A stretch of DNA of 64,000 nt from Macrostomum hystrix (Eukaryota; Platyhelminthes; Macrostomidae). The DNA is taken from assembly GCA_950097015.1 (NCBI GenBank), contig CATNEN010000038.1:35054501-35118500 (forward strand), given 5' to 3'. Below are positions 1-9,433 of this stretch, one piece after another (the stretch's first letter is position 1; each line of letters opens with the position of its first letter). The notes under the pieces are model-generated. The model saw nothing but the letters and a program-made list of their open reading frames with translations, had not been told where the DNA came from and searched no databases. The translations under genes were made by a program, and so were the position numbers.

Positions 1-1258
1 ATATGATGAAACCAACGGGATCGATATGGTTAAATGCGAGCGCTGCCTCTCAAGCCTCTCATTCTCCCTGAGGCACAGCCGCCCTAGGCTAGAGATAGCT
101 TGTTAGCTGAGTTGTAGCCCGATTGGCGATGATGCCATGGTCGATCCTATAGATTGTTTACAGCCAGCTTGGTGGTTCTAAGATAGGCAAACTATGCCAC
201 CACCCTTTCGGTTCTAGCTAGATTTCATGACTAAACCTTATCGAGGGCCCACGTGTTGCTACGACCATTGTTTAGACCAATAAGAGAGAGAATACGGAAT
301 ATTATTCCGGCACACTACTTCCGTCGATCCCGTTACATTAAAGTAAACGCTGATTACTGATAAACGCTGATTTTATAGCAGAAGGATAATACTGGCAGGC
401 TCACCATTGAGCCTGGAAGCAAGAAGCAGGAAACAACCATTGTCTTCATAGCACCGGTTCGAGTTACGATCCATAATAAATGTGGAGGCAATGATAAATC
501 AATTGCATTGTTTCAATTTCGTACACATGCGATAAAGCTCTGCGTATATAGAAACGCTTGTAAGCCGTTTTTCTGCTCCCTGCCAACATGTAAGGCGGGG
601 AATGCAGGTTCCAGGTTAAATTTAGTGCATCGATTTTAAAGGCAATGGCTGTTTCAAAGGGTTTTAGACAAAAGGGATCGATTCGGTTAAGGTTGTCCAA
701 TTTTTGAGACGGAATTACGTGTTTAGTATTTTATTTGCCGAAACATTATGAATTTTATTGTTTCCAAGAACTATAAAATCTATTTATTCTTCTCCTGTGA
801 GATAGGCCTATCCTCCTAATTTTTATCATACAGCCGTACCTTATCTTATGAGCTAACATGTATAGGAATTACTTTTGACCTCGAGTTTTTGTGTGATTGC
901 TTTGCGTTTAAATTAAGTCAAAATAGTTTGAATTTGGCAAATACTGCTGCAAAATAAAGTAAATACATTCATACTGCAATTTTCACAGATAAATGCTAGA
1001 ATACTTAATGCATTATGGTGTCTTTGTGTATAAATTTCCAATTAATTTAAGTAAATAGTGTTTATTATTTTTATTTAATTTCTAGAATTGTGATAGGCCT
1101 AATATATAGTGTGGTAGACAAAGCTTGTCTAGAAATTAGAGTTGTAGGCCCTAAAATGTATTTTCCATGATCTTAATAATATTACTTGTTAAAAAATTAA
1201 AACTGAATTTTAGAACTGTGCTAAACTAACTAAGCTAATCTAACTTAACTTCAAAGTA
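1..1258. other. Non-coding AT-rich stretch, nothing recognised
   Basis: No coding segment with recognisable protein similarity, RNA gene or tandem array is visible. The only long open frame (464-700, minus) has no family signature and no splice context, so I treat it as chance. Confidence 0.5.
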
Positions 1259-1266
1259 TTTTGGCC

Positions 1267-1712
1267 GGTTCCTAGACACTTTGTCATCTTACAACTTTGT
1301 CCTCTTACAACTTTGTCATCCACTTGGAAGGTAGGACACTTCGTCATCTAGTCAATTGGCATGCTTTAAAGTTTGGTCAGTTCGTCATCTACTAATATTA
1401 ATAACAAGCAATCAAGTTCGTCATCAATCAAGTGAGGGTGGGGTGGTGGGGCAGAGGTGTGAACACACTTCACACTCTAAATTGTCAAAAAGAGGTGTCA
1501 AAACTGATTTCATTATAAGTGTTGAAAGATAGGTGCCAAGACTATGTGAGGAGGGGTGGGGAGGGGTGTTTCTTTTCTAACTTTGAAAACTTTTGTTTTA
1601 TAGATGACAAAGTGTCCTCAAGTCTAAGTCTCTTTGTCATCCACCCTCTAAGATATTCGACAGATCATCATCTGGATGACGAAGTTGTAAGATGACAAAG
1701 TGTCCAGGTACC
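1267..1712. mobile_element. Merlin-like non-autonomous DNA transposon (MITE), 446 bp
   Basis: The ends are inverted repeats of about 35 bp with three mismatches. The left end begins GGTTCCTAGACACTTTGTC; the right end, read on the other strand, begins GGTACCTGGACACTTTGTC. The element is flanked on both sides by the same 8 bp, TTTTGGCC (1259-1266 and 1713-1720). Termini starting GG with an 8-9 bp target duplication are characteristic of Merlin elements; hAT elements also make 8-bp duplications but usually start CAGGG. The interior repeats the motif 'ttcgtcatc/ctttgtcatc' several times near both ends and has no open reading frame, so it must be mobilised in trans. The Merlin label is inference from termini and duplication length. 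Confidence 0.7.
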
Positions 1713-2060
1713 TTTTGGCCAGATTCTACTTAACAATTTTAATTATAACAACCTAGACTTGCTAGCTTGAATGTGCCATTGTATATTGCTTTGTAAAAAG
1801 CAAATGCACGATTTTCTTCTGATGCCAAAAAGTTCAGGATGAGTAAGGATTTTTGATGCAAACTTCACCCTAATAAAACCCTACATAACAAATTGCTCTG
1901 CTCATTAACTGTGGCAACATCACACCCTAATTTCTACTCCACTTCATTTGGCCACATACTCATGAGTCATAATGTATTAGCTGATTCAGCTAAGGTGAGT
2001 CCAGCTAAATGACAAAAGGTTTTCCATAATTATTCGCTTGATAAATTCCAGCTAGCAGTA

Positions 2061-5000
2061 ATGGTTGACATTGGTCGCAGTTCGCGTCATCCAGTTGATG
2101 ATGTCACAGATGCTGAGCTGCACAAACTACTCTGCTGCATGCTACAGCGAGCCTATTCTAGTCGTTTGCTAGCTGAAGCCGCTTCATCTAATGGCACAGT
2201 TGGTGGAACAGATTCTGCTGTACCGGCATACGCTGCAACAGTCCTTCTAGCTAGTAGCAATTGTCGAGAACTATTCGAATTAGATTACACACTACAGGGC
2301 AGTTTGGACAATACTAGCGGCCAGCTATGTGACACATATCCACCTTACATATTCCTGCCAGCTGGTTGTTCGAGGCGACCGAAAAGCCGACTAGCCTATC
2401 CTCACGACTTTGCCACCCTGTGCCAATTGGCTAGCAAAGCCAGGGTTAGGGGCAGATTCCCGGCTCCTGCCCTCATGTTCGAAGGCAAAGTGCTCTGCAG
2501 GTCTGGCGCGCTCAGCGCTTGGCCTGAGGCCTACTCAAGGTATGCCACAGCTTGGCTGCATTTTTAGAGTTTTTTGTGGTAAAAGTATGAAAAGTATTAT
2601 GATTCCCGTCATGGGAAGATTTATTGAGGAGATGGGATCAGATATAGAAAGATTTATTGTGGAGATGGGATCAGACATGGGAAGATTTATTGTGAAGATG
2701 GGATCAGATATGGGAAGATTTATTGAGGAGATGGGATCAGATATGGGATAATTTATTGAGGAGATGGGATCAGATATAGGAAGATTTATTGAGGAGATGG
2801 GATCAGATATTGGGAAGATTTATTGAGGAGATGGGATCAGATATGGGAAGATTTATTGTGGAGTTGAGATCAGATATGGGAAGATTTATTGTGGAGATGG
2901 GATCAGATATGGGAAGATTTATTGTGGAGATGAAATCAGATATGGGAAAATTTATTGTGGAGATGGGATCAGATATGGGAAGATTTATTGTGGAGATGGG
3001 ATCAGATATGGGAAGATTTATTGTGGAGATGAGATCAGATATTGGGAAGACTTATTGAGGAGATGGGATCAGATATGGGAAGACTTATTGAGGAGATGGG
3101 ATCAGATATGGGAAGATTTATTCTGGAGATGAAATCAGATATGGGAAAATTTATTGTGGAGATAAGATCAGATATTGGGAAGACTTATTGAGGAGATAGG
3201 ATCAGATATAGGAAGATTTATTGAGGAGATGGGATCAGATATGGAAAGATTTATTGAGGAGATGGGATCAGAAAGGGCTGTGTGTTTTTTTACAATCTGG
3301 AGGTAGGAGATATATAAACTAATGTAAATTTTATGTCGTGGTCTCTCGCAGAACTGCCATCGGAGCTGTCTCGGCTTGGTTCTCCTCAATGAGCGTTGGC
3401 AGAAGGTCGCCTTCCCAGTCGGCATCCTCGGCTGATGTCACCGCCACCGACGGCGGCGCTTCGTCCACCGTCGGTGGAAGCGGCTCTTTTGATGCCTCCG
3501 ATGGCGGTGGCGGCGGCGGCGGCAGTAACAGCTTCTTTGATCGAACTCGCGGCAACGACATGGCTCTGTTGGACTGCATGCAGGTCAAACAGATTGTAGA
3601 CCTGACAGTTGAGACAAAGTTTTACAAATACCGACTGCCTCTGCCGCTGTCTTCTACTGAGAAGATTGATAAGAGGGGTCGGTACAGGTGAGTCCTGAAC
3701 TATTCAGTGCGAATGGGAAACACCTGAGTCTAGAGTCCTGAACTATTCAGTGCGAATGGGAAACACCTGAGTCTAGAGTCCTGAACTATTCAGTGCGAAT
3801 GGGAAACACCTGAGTCTAGAGTCCTGAACTATTCAGTGCGAATGGGAAACACCTGAGTCTAGAGTCCTGAACTATTCAGTGCGAATGGGAAACACCTGAG
3901 TCTAGAGTCCTGAACTATTCAGTGCGAATGGGAAACACCTGAGTCTAGAGTCCTGAACTATTCAGTGCGAATGGGAAACACCTGAGTCTAGAGTCCTGAA
4001 CTATTCAATGCGAATGGGAAACACCTGAGTCTAGAGTCCTGAACTATTCAGTGCGAATGGGAAACACCTGAGTCTAGAGTCCTGAACTATTCAGTGCGAA
4101 TGGGAAACACCTGAGTCTAGAGTCCTGAACTATTCAGTGTGAATGGGAAACACCTGAGTCTAGAGTCCTGAACTATTCAGTGCGAATGGGAAACACCTGA
4201 GTCTAGAGTCCTGAACTATTCAGTGCGAATGGGAAACACCTGAGTCTAGAGTCCTGAACTATTCATTGCGAATGGGAAACACCTGAGTCTAGAGTCCTGA
4301 ACTATTCAGTGTGAATGGGAAATAGTCTAGGGATTGATTTTCCTTTGTGAATTAATTAAACTGCGTGCACATCAAACCCTTACCAGAGATTACAAGCTGT
4401 GCGTCATCCCATACCCTGGCTGCGAATTCTTCAAAGTCTGGTCAATCGGCCACGGCCTATCAATGTCCGGAGTACATTTCTCATGGAACAATCCGGCTGT
4501 CACAGCAGTGCTCAGATTCGACGATAATTTGCCGCTGTGCGCTGCCGACATTGACTGGACAAATTATCGACAGTGGGATCTGACTCATTTAACTAGCAAT
4601 TATATGCGACTTCTCCTAGGCTACCTGGTTGAATTTCCCGACGATGGCGGCCTTCTTCTGCACTGCGTCAGCGGCTGGGACCGGACCCCATTGTTTGTTA
4701 GCCTCCTGCGCTGCCTGCTGTGGTCCGAGGGACTCTGTCACGCCAGCCTGACCGTTCTTCAGCTGCTGTATTTGACACTGGCCTACGATTGGTTCCTGTT
4801 CGGTTAGTTAACAGTAGGACTACCAAGCCATTTTGCCGCCCGTTTTTATTCAAGGGTGAACCTGACAGTTTCTTGGCAGCGCCTGAATGCTAACAGCGTT
4901 GGGTGGTGACTGATTGGTTGACAGACTAGGCGATGGTGTCCTGTGGTTGAGCTGCGCCTAATATTTAGGCTTGATCAGTGAAATTGAAGAAATTCGCGTC

Positions 5001-5890
5001 GGGTGTCCATAGTGGCATATTTCCGCCTATTGTAGCCCTTGAAGGTCCAACAAATCCGTCTAGATAAAGGTAGGTTACCACCGAATACGGAAATGATGCA
5101 GGCACATTCGGGTGACATGCTGATCAATTTTGAAGGCCTGGCAAGGCCGCACTCAGGCGTAGTGCTAATTTGTGTATAGGGGCGTATGAAATACACTAGC
5201 GCTTACGGAAAAAATCTGATCTTCGGCCAGAAACATTGAATATCTCGACGGTCTGACGAAGTTTCGTGTGCTTGCGTTATTCCGTTCGGGTGCACAGCAG
5301 AAAATTGTCAAAGGGAAATCCCACTTGTTAGTTTTCCGCTCCGTTGTTAATGATCCGCCCTTAATACGATAAACTAACCAAAGCCGTCCGAAGTCAGAAT
5401 CGTCGAGAATCGAGATATTCAGCGATTCTCGTCGAAGAGACTGGTGACAAGGACAACTTGGACAACTTCCTGGCGATTGGTTAAATATTTTTGGAGATAC
5501 GGGAAAAATGTGGGTGTTTAAAATACCCCCCTTTTCAAATCGATTAAATCAATATTCACAGGTCATCGCCTACCGGACCGCATGCAAAAGGACGAGTGCG
5601 TGCTGCACTATTGCTTTCACTTTCTGCACACAGCTAGCCGAGATCCACAGCTATCAATGCTGCGCTGGTATCCACACCTGCAGCAGCAGCAGCAGCAGCG
5701 GCGGCATGGGCCGGATTTCCTAGAAAATCGAACCGAAAGGCTCCGCCAGCTGTGCAGTTTGTTTTTCAGCTCCTACGCCGCAGCCGAGAGGCGTCAGGCC
5801 GCTTTGGCGGCTGCATCCAAGTCGACCTCCGCTGGTCCGGCCCTGACAATGTCCACTAGGAGCAGAATATCTAACACTGGGATTATGTAG
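2061..5890 (+). CDS. MTMR14: Myotubularin-related protein 14 (phosphoinositide 3-phosphatase), 4 exons
   Basis: Exons 2061-2539, 3352-3687, 4387-4802 and 5562-5890 join with matching phases into 519 codons plus stop. The family removes the 3-phosphate from PtdIns3P and PtdIns(3,5)P2 and acts in autophagy and muscle calcium handling. The CX5R catalytic loop HCVSGWDRTP is intact (Cys365, Arg371). Other family blocks are RGRFPAPALMFEGKVLCRSG in exon 1, VIPYPGCEFFK at the start of exon 3 and LTLAYDWFLFGH across the exon 3/4 junction; exon 4 ends with the C-terminal block ENRTERLRQLCSLFFSSYAA. Exon 2 has a low-complexity Ser/Gly insert and exon 4 a short poly-Gln. The ATG at 2061 is 11 bp after a possible acceptor (AG at 2049-2050), so a 5' UTR exon or spliced leader upstream is possible. 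The first two introns are mostly tandem repeat. Human MTMR14 is longer at its C-terminus. Confidence 0.92.
2611..3271. repeat. Minisatellite, 33-bp unit, MTMR14 intron 1
   Basis: About 20 copies of a 33-bp unit with the core GATGGGATCAGATATGGGAA followed by GATTTATTG(T/A)GGA. Because 33 is a multiple of three, long open frames run through it (repeating GRFIVEMGSDM); these are intronic artefacts. Confidence 0.95.
3688..4325. repeat. Minisatellite, 43-bp unit, MTMR14 intron 2
   Basis: Nearly 15 copies of a very homogeneous 43-bp unit (GAGTCCTGAACTATTCAGTG, then CGAATGGGAAACACCTGAGT, then CTA). The first unit begins inside the 5' splice site itself (CAG|GTGAGTCC at 3688), and the array runs to within about 60 bp of exon 3. 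Copies differ by only one or two bases, pointing to recent expansion. Confidence 0.97.
4803..5561. other. MTMR14 intron 3, no tandem array
   Basis: A 759-bp intron with donor GTTAGT and acceptor TTCACAG. It holds no minisatellite. A motif around 5238 (GAATATCTCGACG) recurs inverted near 5405-5420 and again at 45369, so a small dispersed element may lie here, but its limits cannot be drawn. Confidence 0.6.
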
Positions 5891-6580
5891 CTTAATAGTA
5901 GCTGCGTTTGAAGACAATGAAAATAGGTTAGAGAGAGTGTGTTTTTCGGTGTTTTATTCATTTCTAAGTAATTCCAAAAGTTTAATGCTAACTGCTGTTT
6001 GCGAAATCGGGTTTTTTAAGTTCAGTTTTCTTAATCTCGAAACGCTTCTAAGAAAGGCTTCAATAAAATAGTTTAGCTGCTAGCTCGTAAGAAACAGTTA
6101 AATGAATTTGTGTATTTTTTTTAAAACGTGTCTTAGAAATAAACTTGTTTCTAGGAAAATAAGTGGATTAAAACGTAGTTTCTAAGAAACAACTGTTTAA
6201 TCATTTACTTTCTAGGAAAGTGTCTATGAACAAAATTCGTTTTTAACGAAATATTTCTGCGGTGTTTTAAGTAAATATTTCTATGAAATGTTTCTACAAG
6301 ATCGTGTCAATTTTTAGAAGCTTTTCTATGAAGCAGTTTCGTTTTCCGTAAAAAAAGTTTCTAGATGATTCTAGAAGTTATGGATTGCGGACAATTACAA
6401 ACTTTTAAATTGTGCTGAACTTTAAACAAGCTTCGTGCTCATTCTTTTTCTTTTGTGCCACTGTGATCCGTCTTTTTATTGTGATATATGTCTTTTTTAA
6501 CCAATGAAAATTAGTTTCCAGTCTAATTAATCATTGATTTTGTGCATTCGTTTTTCTATTGCATGAATTAGAAATTCCTT
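5891..6580 (+). other. MTMR14 3' UTR and downstream AT-rich sequence
   Basis: AT-rich sequence after the MTMR14 stop. A canonical AATAAA at 6062-6067 is the best polyadenylation signal, giving a 3' UTR near 190 nt; another AATAAA follows at 6137. No coding segment is seen. Confidence 0.5.
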
Positions 6581-6581
6581 G

Positions 6582-6895
6582 ATTTGATTGAAGGTTCTAG
6601 GTTTAGTAGTCCATTGATTTGATTGTAGGTTCTAGGTTTAGTAGTCCATTGATTCGATTGTAGGTTCTAGGTTTAATAGTCCATTGATTTGATTGTAGGT
6701 TCTAGGTTTAATAGTCCATTGATTTGATTCAAGGTTCTAGGTTTAGTAGTCCATTGATTTGATTGTAGGTTCTAGGTTTAATAGTCCATTGATTTGATTG
6801 TAGGTTCTAGGTTTAATAGTCCATTGATTTGATTGTAGGTTCTAGGTTTAGTAGTCCATTGATTCGATTGTAGGTTCTATGTTTAGTAGTCCATG
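6582..6895. repeat. Minisatellite, 35-bp unit, intergenic
   Basis: About nine copies of a 35-bp unit (GGTTCTAGGTTTAGTAGTCC then ATTGATTTGATTGTA) between MTMR14 and frataxin. Copies vary at TTTAGTAG/TTTAATAG and GATTT/GATTC. Confidence 0.95.
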
Positions 6896-7251
6896 GAAAA
6901 TTATACGTTTACTAATCCATAGACCTCATATTTACTAGCTTCTTGTATTCTTTTTTTCTAATAATCCCAGAGTTATGATGTACACTTGCTAAGGTACTTA
7001 CAATAAGGCAAATCAGTTTCCAGTTTTTTGCAGTTGATTCTTAAAAATTTTGTTGCTTAATCGAGCTGTAAAAATCAATAATTGTAGTTTTTTGCCTTTT
7101 GACGAATTGCTGTTAATAAATGCCATTTCAAAACAAAGAACAAAGGTAATTTGATATTGTATGACTTCCAAAAGCTTTGTCTGGTCATTGCCAATGTTAC
7201 AATAAGATTTCGGACAAAATATGAAAAAGATAGAGAACAAATTTCCTGTAA

Positions 7252-8737
7252 ATGTTTCGTTTTTTATCTTCACATCTTAAGGAAAAGCTGACGGATTCAT
7301 TTAGACACCCGAGACTATCAGATCCCTCAGACCGTCAGGTAGAACTATCATATTCCTCAGACCCTCAGGTAGAACTATCATATTCCTCAGATCTTCAGGT
7401 AGAACTGTCATATCCCTCAGACCCTCAGGTAGAACTATCATATCCCTCAGACCCTCAGGTAGAACTATCAGATCCCTCTGACCTTCAGGTACGAACTATC
7501 AGATCCCTCTGACCTTCAGGCAAAACTATCAGATCCCTCAGATCTTCAGGTAGAACTATCAGATCCCTCAGATCTTCAGGTAGAACCATCAGATCCCTCA
7601 GACCTTCAGGTAGAACTATCAGATCCCTCAGACCTTCAGGTAGAACTATCAGATCCCTCAGATCTTCAGGTGTGGCATTGCAGCCTTCAGAATGCAATCG
7701 AGTTGAATTTAATAATTACATATTTTTTTACCGAATTTCAGTCTCGCCTGCAAGCCCCAATTAGGCTTCTTCTATCTCGGCGAGTCTTTCTGGCTCACAG
7801 CCAGATAGGGAGAGTTCGAGCCAGTAGCTTCCGTTTCCATGGCTATCGTCGCCTTGACTCGCTAGACTTCTCTAGCCTGCCTTTGTTACCATTCCAGACT
7901 AGGCAATTTGCCAGCTCGCCAGGTGAACAATCTACCAGGTGAGTTTGCGAGAAATCTCAAATCAGGTAGATCAGGTACAATAATTTGACAGATTACATTC
8001 CCTGGATGAATGTGACGGATTGGACACATTGCAAGATGATGACGGATTTGACACATTCCCAGATAAATGTGACGGATTTGACACATTCCCAGATAAATGT
8101 GACGGATTTGACACATTCCCAGATAAATATGACAGATTGGACACATTCCCAGGTGAATGTGACAGATTGGACACATTCCTAGGTGAATGTGACGGATTTG
8201 ACACATTCCCAGATAAATGTGACAGATTGGACACATTCCCAGGTGAAAGGAACAGATTCGATACAGTCCCAATGAACTTGCAACCGTATTATAAAGCGTT
8301 TCTCATAATTAATCATTTCCACCTCCGACCCTCCACGCAGTTCATCACCTCAGCTGTCCCGCTCCGTGTTCGACCAGATCGCCGACGAAGTCCTTGAACA
8401 AATCGCCGATCGAGTCGACGAGCTAGTTTCTTCGTCGAAGTCGGACAGCGCTAAAGACTATGACGTCGCACTGGCTAGCGGGGTGCTGACCCTGAGCTTT
8501 GGCGCGCACGGTACATACGTTATTAACAAACAGACCCCTAATAGACAGATTTGGCTATCATCGCCTACTTCAGGACCGAAGAGATTTGACTACACTGAGC
8601 AGACTGGCGAGTGGGTGTACTTGCACGACGGTGCTAAATTGCACAGCCTGCTTAGCAGAGAACTGACCGAAATTTTCAAGCTCAATCCACCAGTTGACTT
8701 CACTGACTGCGCTGTGTACAAACCATTAGCTGATTAG
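7252..8737 (+). CDS. FXN: Frataxin, mitochondrial iron-sulfur cluster assembly protein, 3 exons
   Basis: Exons 7252-7338 (tentative), 7742-7938 and 8341-8737 join in phase into 226 aa. Frataxin is a mitochondrial matrix protein that stimulates sulfur transfer on the ISCU-NFS1 complex. Exon 3 contains the whole conserved fold: acidic helix [20 protein letters not shown], then [19 protein letters not shown] followed by [20 protein letters not shown], and the C-terminal helix [14 protein letters not shown]. Exon 2 encodes an Arg/Ser/Leu-rich, acid-poor stretch expected of a mitochondrial presequence but has no in-frame ATG. The nearest ATG that splices in phase is at 7252 ([13 protein letters not shown]...), using a CAG|GTAGAA donor at 7338/7339. 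That donor is repeated by the adjoining array, so the exact end of exon 1 is uncertain. Exons 2-3 are near certain; exon 1 is a proposal. Confidence 0.9.
7318..7672. repeat. Minisatellite, 30-bp unit, proposed frataxin intron 1
   Basis: About 12 copies of a 30-bp unit (AGAACTATCAGATCCCTCAG then ACCCTCAGGT). Ten copies carry TCAGGTAGAA, which resembles a 5' splice site, at 30-bp spacing. The array begins at or within the end of the proposed first coding exon. Confidence 0.95.
8010..8255. repeat. Minisatellite, 30-bp unit, frataxin intron 2
   Basis: Eight copies of a 30-bp unit (GACGGATTTGACACATTCCC then AGATAAATGT), with GACAGATTGG variants. It is clearly related to the array at 8958-9368 downstream of the gene. 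Confidence 0.95.
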
Positions 8738-8846
8738 CTGCTTTCTGACCGGCTGACTACTGTTAGTAACATGATACTATCCTGCCTACACTGCATTGTT
8801 GTTTTATTCATTGTGCTGTTTCCATTTTGTATTATTTTGACAAAGA

Positions 8847-8852
8847 AATAAA
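8847..8852 (+). terminator. Frataxin polyadenylation signal
   Basis: AATAAA lies 110 bp after the frataxin stop codon. On the opposite strand an AATAAA also occurs at 8811-8816, so the convergent receptor gene could end in the same place. Confidence 0.7.
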
Positions 8853-8957
8853 ATATGTAAACAAGAATGCTATTATATTGTGTCTTAATCAAAGTAGTGT
8901 TAAATATTTAAATTACTTCAGCGTTAAACTAATATACTTTTTCCATGTTTTTTACAA

Positions 8958-9368
8958 CAAAGACACATTCCCCGATGAATGTGACAGATTTTAAGACGCA
9001 TTCCCAGATGCATGTTACACATTGCAATACACATTCCCAGATGAATGTGACAGACTGCAAGACACATTCCCAGATGAATGTGACAGACTGCAAGACACAT
9101 TCCCAGATGAATGTGACAGATTGCTAGATACATTCCCAGATGAATGTGACAGATTGCTAGATACATTCTCAGATGAATGTGACAGATCGCATGGCACGTT
9201 CCCTGACGAATGTTACAGATTGCAGAACACATTCCCTGATGAATGTGAGTAACAGACTGCGTGACAGACTGTGTGACAGACTGCAAGACACATTCCCTGA
9301 TGAATGTGACAGATTGAAAGACACATTCCCAGATGAATGTGACATGTTGCAGGGTACATTCCCAGATG
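8958..9368. repeat. Minisatellite, 33-bp unit, between convergent frataxin and receptor genes
   Basis: About 12 copies of a unit containing ACACATTCCCAGATGAATGT and GACAGATTGC(TAG). It shares the ACACATTCCCAGAT-AATGTGAC core with the frataxin intron 2 array. It lies in the tail-to-tail interval, possibly within the 3' UTR of the minus-strand receptor gene. Confidence 0.93.
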
Positions 9369-9433
9369 GAAGCTCGTATTTCCTAATAATTCGTTCTGTA
9401 AGTACATAAACTTTGGTCTTGGTTAATGTATTG

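Noticed and set aside
464-700. 78-aa minus-strand ORF at the window start
   Set aside because: No family signature, AT-rich, no start context.
2611-3271. Long ORFs repeating GRFIVEMGSDM and similar ORFs in the other arrays
   Set aside because: Their period is a multiple of three inside introns, so the frame stays open by construction. The flanking exons splice around them in phase.
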